Below are positions 23,227-30,654 of a stretch of 34,437 nt of DNA, piece by piece. A program made the translations under genes and the position numbers. The DNA lies in the NCBI GenBank assembly GCA_018303115.1, contig JAGVYT010000030.1, forward strand, positions 1-34,437, in the 5' to 3' direction. The notes under the pieces were generated by a model. It was not told the origin of the DNA. It made no database searches and saw only the letters and a list, made by a program, of their open reading frames with translations. Each line of letters opens with the position of its first letter. Position 1 is the stretch's first letter. The DNA comes from Candidatus Woesearchaeota archaeon. GTDB taxonomy: Archaea; Nanobdellota; Nanobdellia; Woesearchaeales; UBA10216.

Positions 23227-24434
23227 TCAAGATACGAATTCTGCTTCTATTCCTAAAGTGTGCATTTCCATAATTACGCAGTAAAGATTATGGCATATCA
23301 CTTTGCACAGAACCTCATTAACCTGTGCTGTCCATGTTTTGCTACGGACACAGTCGCCGAACTTGCTTTTAATCATGTGATTTGTGGCTTCAATATTGCT
23401 TCGTTTGTGGTAGTGCTGTAAAAACTCCTCATTGTTCAACATGAAGTAATGATACATTTTCTTCCAAAGCATACCGTTGCCTGAACTTTGACTATTGCTC
23501 TTGAACGGTATGAAGGCTTTTGCCCCCACGTCTTGAATGGCTTGCAGATTATCCATGCTCAGATAAGCCTTGTCAGCACTTACTTCTGCCATGTCAAAAT
23601 TTTCGGCAGTAGCCTTAACCAATTCAGGCAATTCGGGGCAGTCATTATCAAACTCGCTGGTAATCTTAACGCCGGTCACGATGTTGCTTTTAACGCCTGT
23701 CACAAAATGAGCCTTAACCCAACGCCTGCTACTTATTTCCTTACCATGTTTGAACGAATACCAACGCTGAAAGTTAGTCGTGCCAAAACCAGTAGAATCT
23801 ATGGCGAAATCGTGCTCAACAGTTCTTAAAGGCAAACTGGTAAGCGTCACCATTTGAACCAGCAAAGGAGTTAAGTCCTTTTTCTTGAAGTAGTCAAACA
23901 TAGTATTGTAAGGTATCCTTTTCGTTATTAACTCATGTTGCTGCGCTGCGGTCATATCGGTATTGAAGCGTCTGCCAGAAAAGGTTCTATAAACCTTGAA
24001 CACCATCGAAAAGACGGTATCGCCCAATGGTGCTGATGGTCTGCCGAAAGAATAAGCAGGGCTTCGGATGTTGCTTGTAATTCCTGAAAGCAGCTTCATA
24101 AACTGCTCTTTCTCTACCTGTTGGCTGATGTTGTAGTTGTGCCAATCTTGTGAATAGGTCTTGCGGACTGTCTTGGTTATAGTGATATTACCTTCCACAT
24201 CAACTTCCTTTGTTACTGTCAATTCTACCGCCCAAACGTGCTTACATTTTGATTTTCTCTGTTCATAATCTGGACAGGTGCAGCTCTGCCCCGAAACCGT
24301 TGCTAATGACCAAATAAGCCCCATTCCCGCTTTGTGAAGGGGACTGTCCAGCCCTTCTCGGTCTTCGTTATCCTGCTGGTCTTTGCTATCTCTACACCTT
24401 TCTGCTTCCTGACTTCAATTTGTTCCGGATTCAT
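23227..24434 (-). pseudogene. DDE transposase with N-terminal SWIM zinc finger, frameshifted
   Basis: The long frame (23227-24324) has a SWIM-type zinc motif (CTCPDYEQRKSKCKHVWAVE). It also has a DDE-type catalytic core: Asp in HDFAIDSTGFG, Asp in VSADKAYLS and Glu in RSNIEATNHM. The family's usual N-terminus is found upstream in another frame: ATG 24434 starts MNPEQIEVRKQKGVEIAKTS, with AGGTGAT as ribosome binding site. Dropping one T near 24337 gives VPSQSGNGAYLV, a typical segment of these transposases, and a second single-base change before CTCPDYEQ joins the long frame. Two frameshifts therefore inactivate it, unless they are sequencing errors. No convincing terminal inverted repeats were found; the stop lies only two bases from the neighbouring gene, so the insertion end probably overlaps that gene's 3' end or has been lost. 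Confidence 0.8.
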
Positions 24435-24473
24435 CTCGGCATCACCTTTCTATGTGTTATTGACAGGTATATA

Positions 24474-24580
24474 CTATCTACTATATAAACATTTAGCTTC
24501 TACAATAGATAGATATTATATTGATAATAACATATTCTCTTTAACATTATGTAGATTACATAATACAAATGCTTATATAC
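24474..24580 (+). promoter_or_regulatory. Operator-like inverted repeats and TATA box ahead of the zinc-ribbon gene
   Basis: ATTATGTA-GAT-TACATAAT (24546-24564) is a perfect inverted repeat with 8-bp arms. It lies just before GCTTATATAC (24571-24580), the TATA box about 28 bases upstream of ATG 24603. A second pair, CTATCTA (24474-24480) and TAGATAG (24506-24512), lies further upstream. This looks like a binding site for a dimeric repressor or activator. Confidence 0.5.
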
Positions 24581-24602
24581 TGCCGCAAACATTATATACC
24601 GT

Positions 24603-24782
24603 ATGACGCAAGGAAAGACGGAGATGGAAAAAGAAGGTGTTGGTAAAGACGTTCTAATTAGAGGTCACAAGTGTTTTCGCTGCGGTCACGCTTGGCGACC
24701 ATATGACCTTGACAAACCGCCAAGAGTATGCCCTAAATGCAAATCACCTTACTGGGACAGACCGAAAGTAAAGAAGGGTTGA
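24603..24782 (+). CDS. Small zinc-ribbon protein (59 aa)
   Basis: The frame from ATG 24603 to TGA 24782 encodes a C4 zinc ribbon: KCFRCGHAWRPYDLDKPP followed by VCPKCKSPYWDRP. The N-terminal 27 residues are charged. This CxxCG-W...CPxCKSxYWD pattern is common in small archaeal and bacterial zinc-ribbon proteins, often linked to toxin-antitoxin or other accessory genes, where it may bind DNA or partner proteins. A TATA box at leaderless distance and an inverted repeat upstream suggest regulated expression. It precedes the DNA methyltransferase by 117 bases on the same strand and could be a regulatory part of the restriction unit (inference). Confidence 0.75.
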   Translation: MTQGKTEMEKEGVGKDVLIRGHKCFRCGHAWRPYDLDKPPRVCPKCKSPYWDRPKVKKG

Positions 24783-24807
24783 AAATTTTACGAAAAATCC
24801 AGAGTTT

Positions 24808-24886
24808 CCCACTGGACATTCCGCAAAGTTTTCAGCGATGACAACCCACTGGACACTGGACAAGTGCCCACCCAAACTATTTAAAT
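24808..24886 (+). promoter_or_regulatory. Repeated CACTGGACA motifs and TATA box before the methyltransferase
   Basis: CCCACTGGACA occurs at 24808-24818 and 24845-24855, and ACTGGACA again at 24855-24862. ACTATTTAAAT at about 24877 is the TATA box; its spacing fits transcription starting at ATG 24900. The repeats may be an operator controlling methyltransferase synthesis. Confidence 0.45.
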
Positions 24887-24899
24887 GAGGAAAGAAATA

Positions 24900-27635
24900 A
24901 TGGCACAAGCTGCAATTTCCCAGAAAAAAAGAAAAGAGGGCTTGGTGTTCAACGTGAAACCTTATCATCAGACAGTACTTGGAAAAACATTTTTTGGTGA
25001 TTGTTCTCAAGAAACTATCTTGCTAGAGAGAAATAGTTTAAGAACTTTTTTGAGTTCTTTAGAAACCGGACTAAGCATAAAGCCGAACGCTAGTTTTGCA
25101 ACTCTTGTAAACTTCTCAAATTATGAAAATCACCCGATTCACAGATGGTTTAAGTATAGGGAAGGTTATTCTATTAAGCTTGTCAAGCAGTTTCTCCAGA
25201 GAGACGAAACGTTAGTTTTAGACCCTTTTTGTGGTTCAGGCACGACACTTTTAGCTGCCAAAGAAGAGGGCTTATCTTCAATCGGATTTGACATTAATCC
25301 AGTTTCTACGTTTATTTCAGAAGTAAAAACTGCCGATTATTCTGAGGAGGATATTATAACCTTACGAAAATTGATTGGAAAGATTTTAAACATGAGTGTT
25401 GAGAATAAGCTAGACAAACCGGAACTTTCCATAATTGATAAGGTATTTAATGAAGAAATCTTGAATGTTTTACTCTGCCTAAAAGAAGCGATAAATGAAG
25501 TGAAGGAAAAGAAGCATCACGATTTTTTAAAATTAGGTTGGCTTTCGATTCTTGAAGAAGTTTCAAATGCTCGAAAAGAAGGAAATGGCATAAAATATAG
25601 ATTTACAAAAAGAACTCCAAACGGTTATGTCACGCTCCCTCAAAAGGAATGGGAAGAAAAAGCTTTTGGAAAACATAAGAAAAACTTTGTTTTTGATGCT
25701 TTGAAAGAGAAGTATAGTGAGATGTTATATGACATAGAACATAGTCGGTTTAAGACAACTAAAACTCTCATTTACCAAGAATCTGCTCTGGCGATTGATA
25801 AACACATAAAAAAAGGCACAATTTCCACAGTAATTTTTTCGCCCCCTTACGCTAATTCCTTTGATTATTTTGAGATATTTAAAGTAGAATTATGGATGGG
25901 TGATTTTGTTAAAAACTATGAAGAACTCAAAAATCTACGCAGAAAAGCATTAAGGTCAAACGTAAACAGTGAGCTAAATTCTTCTGGAACTATTAAATTT
26001 GCTGAATTAGACCTCCTTCTCTCCTTCTTAAAAGAAGATAAACTATGGGATGATAACATAAAAAAAGTTTTGTACGGTTATTTTACCGATATGAAAATAG
26101 TTTTAGAAAAAGCCTTTGAATGCCTAAAACCAAATGGTGAATGCGTAATAGTTGTTGGTAATTCTGCTTATGGCGGGGTAATAATTCCAACCGATGCTCT
26201 ACTTGCACATATTGCAAAAAAAATCGGTTTTGAAGGCGTAGAAATAAACGTTGCCAGACATTTAACAACAAGCTCACAACAAAAAGTAGAACTGACCACT
26301 CTAAAGGAACACTTAAGAGAAAGCGTTATCGTCATGAGAAAACCTTCTAAAGAATCTACATACACAAAAGTTGTGGAATTACCGCAATTTAGCATCCCTA
26401 AAGGGAAAAAATTCATAATCACCAGCAATAACGTTTCTTACCTTACTCATGTCATACACAAATACCCGGCAAAATTTATCCCACAGATTCCACGTTGGGC
26501 AATTTCAAAATATGCTTCAAGCGGCAAATGTATAGTTTTAGACCCTTTTTGTGGTTCAGGCACGACATTAGTAGAGGGCATCTTATTAGGGAACAAATCT
26601 TATGGGATTGATATAGACCCCCTTGCAAGACTAATAAGCAAAGTAAAAACAACCCACTTAGAAAAAGAACGATTAGATACAGCTATACAAGATGTAATAA
26701 ACAGATTAGGCATAAAAAAAACGGCAGAATTTAAGCCTAGCATTCCAAATCTTTCACATTGGTTTTCTAACGATGCCATAAAAAAATTGGGAATTATCAG
26801 AGATGTTATTGAAGAAAACAAGAGTGATAAGGATATTTATGATTTTCTCATAGTAGCTTATTCATCTATAATTCGGAGAGCTTCAAATGCTGATAATCAG
26901 TCACAAAAGACTTATGTTTCTCATACCAATATTAAAGAGCCAGAAGATGCTTTTGACTTATTCAAAAGAAAGTTAGAACAATATTCTGTTCGTTTACAAC
27001 AACTTTTTGAGTATGTTCCTCAAGGAGCAAAAGCACATATTCTGGAAAAAAGTAGTGATGCCAGAAATTTTTCGAGTCACTGGATTAAAACTGGTTGCCC
27101 AAAAGTGGATATTGCTATTACCTCTCCTCCTTATCTGAAAGCTGTGGATTATGTTTATACTCATATGGCTGAGTATTTTTGGATAGGTGACCTTTTTGGG
27201 CTTCAAACAATGAAGCAGCAAAACAATTCAGAGCAACAATATATGGGAACGAAGAGAGTTCCAGTAGCAGACTATTCTACTAGATTAGAAACAAATTATG
27301 ATTCTATTAACTTATTAACAGAACTGGTGTATAAGAAAAATAAGAAGTTTGCATACGTTTTAGCTAAGTTTTTTATTGATATGGAGATGAACATTAGAGA
27401 AGTGAGAAAAGTATTAAAGGATGGTGGACATTACATCATAGTAATAGGAAATAATAAGGTTGCTGGTGTGCCCATAAATTCAAACAAAATAATATCCGAA
27501 ATAGGCATTAGAAATGGTTTTGAATTAGAAAATATGTTTGCATACAAGATTAGGAATAGATATATGCGATTTCCACGTAAAGGAAGGGGTGGGCTTATAA
27601 CCGAAGACTGGATAATAGATTTGAGGAAAGCTTAA
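24900..27635 (+). CDS. DNA methyltransferase with two SPPY catalytic domains (probably N4-cytosine)
   Basis: The 911-residue protein holds two Rossmann methyltransferase domains in tandem. Domain 1 has the SAM loop VLDPFCGSGTTLLAA (Asp108) and catalytic FSPPYANSFDYFE (Ser314-Tyr317); domain 2 has VLDPFCGSGTTLVEG (Asp548) and TSPPYLKAVDYVY (Ser742-Tyr745). SPPY is typical of N4-cytosine methylases, and the motif I before motif IV order is that of the alpha/gamma type. A tandem enzyme could methylate both strands of an asymmetric site. ATG 24900 is preferred to 24885 because the TATA box is at 24877 and GAGGAAAG precedes it. It converges on the HNH nuclease gene with a four-base overlap, forming a type II restriction-modification unit. 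Confidence 0.85.
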   Translation: MAQAAISQKKRKEGLVFNVKPYHQTVLGKTFFGDCSQETILLERNSLRTFLSSLETGLSIKPNASFATLVNFSNYENHPIHRWFKYREGYSIKLVKQFLQRDETLVLDPFCGSGTTLLAAKEEGLSSIGFDINPVSTFISEVKTADYSEEDIITLRKLIGKILNMSVENKLDKPELSIIDKVFNEEILNVLLCLKEAINEVKEKKHHDFLKLGWLSILEEVSNARKEGNGIKYRFTKRTPNGYVTLPQKEWEEKAFGKHKKNFVFDALKEKYSEMLYDIEHSRFKTTKTLIYQESALAIDKHIKKGTISTVIFSPPYANSFDYFEIFKVELWMGDFVKNYEELKNLRRKALRSNVNSELNSSGTIKFAELDLLLSFLKEDKLWDDNIKKVLYGYFTDMKIVLEKAFECLKPNGECVIVVGNSAYGGVIIPTDALLAHIAKKIGFEGVEINVARHLTTSSQQKVELTTLKEHLRESVIVMRKPSKESTYTKVVELPQFSIPKGKKFIITSNNVSYLTHVIHKYPAKFIPQIPRWAISKYASSGKCIVLDPFCGSGTTLVEGILLGNKSYGIDIDPLARLISKVKTTHLEKERLDTAIQDVINRLGIKKTAEFKPSIPNLSHWFSNDAIKKLGIIRDVIEENKSDKDIYDFLIVAYSSIIRRASNADNQSQKTYVSHTNIKEPEDAFDLFKRKLEQYSVRLQQLFEYVPQGAKAHILEKSSDARNFSSHWIKTGCPKVDIAITSPPYLKAVDYVYTHMAEYFWIGDLFGLQTMKQQNNSEQQYMGTKRVPVADYSTRLETNYDSINLLTELVYKKNKKFAYVLAKFFIDMEMNIREVRKVLKDGGHYIIVIGNNKVAGVPINSNKIISEIGIRNGFELENMFAYKIRNRYMRFPRKGRGGLITEDWIIDLRKA

Positions 27636-28888
27636 CTATTTCTAAATGTTTTAGTCCTATGATACGAGATAAATTCTTTTTTCGGCAAGAACCGCTTAGG
27701 CATTTTTATTTTCTGATTTTGACTCTTTTCTACAGCTTCTCTTAGCCTATGGCTGGCAAGATTAGAAAACGCTGGGGAAAGTGTAATTTTAAGTTCATCA
27801 GATAAAGTGAAATACCCTTTATCAAACAACGAATGGCATAGTGGACAAAGACAAATTCCATTATAAGGATTAGCTCTATGTCCTTCCCTTTCCTCCTTTT
27901 CTGGGTATTTTTTAATATGAGCTGCTTCTGTAAATTCTGGCGCTCTGATGTCGCATTGTGGAACTGCACAAATATAATTGTAGTCTTCCCTAACTTTTTT
28001 AGACCAAGCGTTTTGCTTTTTCCTTTTTTTAGCCTTTCCATACTCTTCCGGCACTTTATAATCGCCCTGCTCTATTTCTGTTGACTCTTCTTCATCAATT
28101 AAATTTAATACTTCAGAAACAATATCTTTCTGAGCTAAAGGTAAGGTAGCTTCTATATCCAGAACTCCTTCTGTTATTCTTGTTAACTCTGCTAAAATCG
28201 CAGATTTGTATGAGTTTCTATTATCTAAACAATCATCTTTGATTTGCTTCCAGTCTGAATCCGTAAGATTGGTTTGTAAACTTGTATTCCTGACTGCGTG
28301 CATTAGTATTGGAAATTTATCCCCTATTTGGAAGTGATTATTTATTTGTTTCAGAAAGCCAGCATTAACTAAATCTTTTAGCCAATAACTAAGATTAGAA
28401 ACGCCTATAAGCCTTTCCAAAGCACTTTTTGAGATATTCCCGTTCTTGTCTGCAATTTGAAAAAGCTCGATAATAGGACGATAATTAGTTGTAGGATTTA
28501 TTGAAATTCCATTACTATCAAATGAATAAAAAATTAATGCGGAAGCCAAAATAAGGTCTTCTAATCTGTCAGTGTAATTAGCAAGGTTAGCCCCCCCATT
28601 CAAAACTAAATTTCTCCAAATTTCACCCAAACGTGTCCATTCAAGCGGGCAGACATTTTTGTCCTTTAAAAAACCGAATCGTATAAATGCACGTATCTTA
28701 GTCTGCATCTGGGAAGGATTAACTCCTATTTCTCCTGAAAAAGCGATATTTTGAGGGTCGTCTTTACTCCCAGACCACCTTAACCCAGCATACTTCTTGC
28801 TAGCTTCAACAAGCGTTACAATTGACTGACGTTCATGTTTACTAGAACTTACTCTGGAATGAACCCAATTACCAGTTCCATAACTCAT
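27632..28888 (-). CDS. HNH restriction endonuclease
   Basis: The 418-residue protein has a C-terminal HNH nuclease: YICAVPQCDIRAPEFTEAAH with the first Cys pair and the AHI histidine, then HRANPYNGICLCPLCHSLFD with the Asn and second Cys pair and the catalytic His, and GYFTLSDELKI. The N-terminal 280 residues lack known motifs but include helix-rich segments (ISKSALERLIGVSNLSYWLK) that could recognise DNA. HNH proteins of this type serve as restriction enzymes. It faces the methyltransferase tail-to-tail with a four-base overlap. Its ATG overlaps the stop of the 38-residue CxxC protein (ATGA, 28885-28888). Coding AT content is high, fitting an acquired element. The recognition site cannot be deduced. 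Confidence 0.85.
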   Translation of the reverse strand: MSYGTGNWVHSRVSSSKHERQSIVTLVEASKKYAGLRWSGSKDDPQNIAFSGEIGVNPSQMQTKIRAFIRFGFLKDKNVCPLEWTRLGEIWRNLVLNGGANLANYTDRLEDLILASALIFYSFDSNGISINPTTNYRPIIELFQIADKNGNISKSALERLIGVSNLSYWLKDLVNAGFLKQINNHFQIGDKFPILMHAVRNTSLQTNLTDSDWKQIKDDCLDNRNSYKSAILAELTRITEGVLDIEATLPLAQKDIVSEVLNLIDEEESTEIEQGDYKVPEEYGKAKKRKKQNAWSKKVREDYNYICAVPQCDIRAPEFTEAAHIKKYPEKEEREGHRANPYNGICLCPLCHSLFDKGYFTLSDELKITLSPAFSNLASHRLREAVEKSQNQKIKMPKRFLPKKEFISYHRTKTFRNS

Positions 28889-29001
28889 TGTAGTTTTCCT
28901 TCTTTTTTTAACTTAGCAACACAACTCTTACACATATTATATTTGTAATACCATTTAGCCGTATTTCTAATTTCATCTTTACAACTTTTGCATATTTTCA
29001 T
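28885..29001 (-). CDS. Mini zinc-finger protein overlapping the HNH gene (38 aa)
   Basis: The frame from ATG 29001 encodes MKICKSCKDEIRNTAKWYYK followed by YNMCKSCVAKLKKEGKLQ. The two CxxC pairs are 16 residues apart, a treble-clef or ribbon-like zinc site, and the protein is basic. Its stop overlaps the HNH start (ATGA), so the two are co-translated. TTTTTATATG about 27 bases before the ATG is a TATA box for a leaderless mRNA serving both. No family was recognised. By position it could control nuclease synthesis or join the nuclease as a DNA-binding subunit; helix-turn-helix control proteins are the usual equivalent. Confidence 0.65.
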   Translation of the reverse strand: MKICKSCKDEIRNTAKWYYKYNMCKSCVAKLKKEGKLQ

Positions 29002-29131
29002 TAAGCATTTTCAATTTAAATAACATATAAAAAGCTATTGCAAAAACTACTATTCGGGCAGGTTGGCTACTTCTCAGGCAAACCAAGGATAGGCAAAAGA
29101 TTTATAAATTCTTATTATGATGAAAGGTTGA

Positions 29132-29659
29132 ATGCCAAAAAGAGAATCAAAGAGGCCTCTGCAGTTCAATAATGCATGGCGTAAAATCAGCCCCGAAATG
29201 AGGGTTGCCGGCTTTGTTATAATCATTCTCGGAGTGCTTCTTGCTTATGACTTCATTTTAAGCCCTGAAGAGACGGCTGATAAGGTTTCCAGAACCACAG
29301 GGAATATTGTGGCTGAGGTGAAGGAAAAGGTTGCTGAGAAGCGGGAGCCAGAGCCTGAACCGGTGAAGCAAGTTACAGAAGTGAGGATTTTAAGCCCTCC
29401 AAAGGGCTCAACGCAGAGCGGCGACTTCACGGTTAAGGTGCAGGTTCCTTCAGGCAGCGCTCTGTGCTATTACCAAATCAAGGACTCCGGCTCCACGACA
29501 TGGGACAGGCGCACTCGAAGCTGCGGCCAGGACGTGGTTGTGAAGGAAGTTTTCTGCAAGAGCGGGGGAGTGAACACGTGCTATGTTTATTACGCTGCGT
29601 CAAGCTCTGACGGCAGTGCGTTTTTAGGAAGCGACGAAGCTTATTACAGCATAGAGTAA
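29132..29659 (+). CDS. Membrane-anchored extracytoplasmic protein
   Basis: The 175-residue protein has a basic N-terminal cytoplasmic stub, one membrane helix (VAGFVIIILGVLLAYDFIL, residues 25-43) and a charged linker containing RTTGNIVAEVKE and a Glu-Pro-Lys stretch. An extracytoplasmic beta-type domain begins VTEVRILSPPKGSTQSGDF and has four Cys (SALCYYQ, TRSCGQD, EVFCKSG, NTCYVYY). No enzymatic motif is seen. TTTATAAATT at about 29101 is a TATA box with leaderless spacing to ATG 29132. The layout resembles other DPANN envelope proteins in this window. Convergent with the membrane gene ending at 29663. Confidence 0.65.
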   Translation: MPKRESKRPLQFNNAWRKISPEMRVAGFVIIILGVLLAYDFILSPEETADKVSRTTGNIVAEVKEKVAEKREPEPEPVKQVTEVRILSPPKGSTQSGDFTVKVQVPSGSALCYYQIKDSGSTTWDRRTRSCGQDVVVKEVFCKSGGVNTCYVYYAASSSDGSAFLGSDEAYYSIE

Positions 29660-29662
29660 GTG

Positions 29663-30016
29663 CTAAACCCCGTCTGCAAATTTCTTCGCATGCTTAAGTG
29701 TTTTGTCATCTCCCTTTTTCTTGCAATAATAGCCGCAAACGCGCTTTTCCTTGTAGTAAACTGCCAATGCGCAAAAGATTATGGCTACCCCTGCCAGCTG
29801 TAAGTCTCTTGCAAATTCTTTATAAAATCTCAGCATGCTGTCAAAATAAAAGGCGATTATAACAGCCTGTCCAACAGCCAGCAGTGTAAATCCTATGGCA
29901 AACAGCAGCCAGACGTTAGTGGCTTCTTTAGTGGCAAAATAGCTTTTCAGTGCTAAGCCTGCAGCTGTTAAAAAGCCCGCAAGGCCGACCGCAGCTAAAA
30001 TTTCTATAAGCGTCAT
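29663..30016 (-). CDS. Small membrane protein (3 TM)
   Basis: The 117-residue product has about three membrane helices (near 2-24, 33-58 and 70-90) and a short basic Cys-containing tail (KRVCGYYCKKKGDDKTLKHA), which may lie in the cytoplasm and could bind metal. No family signature. It overlaps the upstream membrane gene by four bases (30013-30016), so both are made together. Confidence 0.55.
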   Translation of the reverse strand: MTLIEILAAVGLAGFLTAAGLALKSYFATKEATNVWLLFAIGFTLLAVGQAVIIAFYFDSMLRFYKEFARDLQLAGVAIIFCALAVYYKEKRVCGYYCKKKGDDKTLKHAKKFADGV

Positions 30017-30300
30017 TTTTTATTTTCCTTAACTGCAACGTAAGCAGTAAACCCGAATATTACCGCGCTCAATGCGGTGGAAGCATGCATGATGAGTTCT
30101 GCATACCCGTATGAGTATAAAACTGAAAGAAGCTCGGCCAGGAAGCCTATAGCCAGCAGCCCGCCAGCTATCATGAAAAGGTTCCAGTGAAAATGCGAAT
30201 GCTTGCGCATAAGCAAAAAATTGAAGTATAAAACCCCCAGGAGTAACAGGATTGTTGGGAAAAAGCCCGGATATCTAAACATCAACGCATCAATTGCCAT
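30013..30300 (-). CDS. Small membrane protein (3 TM)
   Basis: The 95-residue protein is hydrophobic with helices near residues 10-30, 38-60 and 68-88, and His-rich loop HSHFHW after the first helix. The start at 30300 overlaps the end of the coiled-coil gene by 11 bases; a second Met at 30282 (MFRYPG) would remove the overlap. It resembles its downstream neighbour in size and topology, so the two may form a heteromeric membrane complex (inference). No family recognised. Confidence 0.55.
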   Translation of the reverse strand: MAIDALMFRYPGFFPTILLLLGVLYFNFLLMRKHSHFHWNLFMIAGGLLAIGFLAELLSVLYSYGYAELIMHASTALSAVIFGFTAYVAVKENKK

Positions 30301-30628
30301 TTCCCCTTCCTATTTTCTTGTTTAGCTCGTCTATCTTGGAAAGTTTTTGCTTGATTTCAAACAGCTCAGCCTCTGCAGCATCCTTTTCCCTTAAAAGACT
30401 GGATTCCTCGTTCATAAGCTCCTCAAGCCTTGCCTCCACCTTTAGTATGTCCTTCATGCGCTCTTCTGTTTTGTGCTCCTCTTCCTGCGTTGTCTCCAGC
30501 TTGCCTTTTACTTCGTCAAGGCGCTGCTGTGCTTCTTTCTTTTTTTCATTTAGATTCAGGAGCTGTTCATTAAGCTCGTTTATGGTTTCCGTCAGCAACG
30601 TCTCTTTCTCAGCCTCTTCATCTGCCAT
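30290..30628 (-). CDS. Coiled-coil protein
   Basis: The 112-residue protein is almost entirely a charged coiled coil (for example LNEKKKEAQQRLDEVKGKLE), without membrane helix or Cys. TTTAAATAAAA on the minus strand, about 27 bases before ATG 30628, is a TATA box with leaderless spacing, so this is the first gene of a three-gene operon with the two small membrane proteins. Likely a cytoplasmic partner or scaffold of those proteins; function unknown. Confidence 0.65.
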   Translation of the reverse strand: MADEEAEKETLLTETINELNEQLLNLNEKKKEAQQRLDEVKGKLETTQEEEHKTEERMKDILKVEARLEELMNEESSLLREKDAAEAELFEIKQKLSKIDELNKKIGRGNGN

Positions 30629-30654
30629 TTTTATGCCTCTGCATTGATTTTTAT

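Noticed and set aside
24474-24600. CRISPR-like or iteron-like repeats
   Set aside because: The short AT-rich inverted repeats are not regularly spaced direct repeats; an operator/promoter explains them better.
24334-24606. Plus-strand 90-residue frame across the transposase start
   Set aside because: It is antisense to the transposase N-terminus and its upstream region, with no ribosome binding site or recognisable domain.
27742-28041. Basic 99-residue frame within the HNH gene
   Set aside because: It is an out-of-frame reading of the HNH coding sequence.
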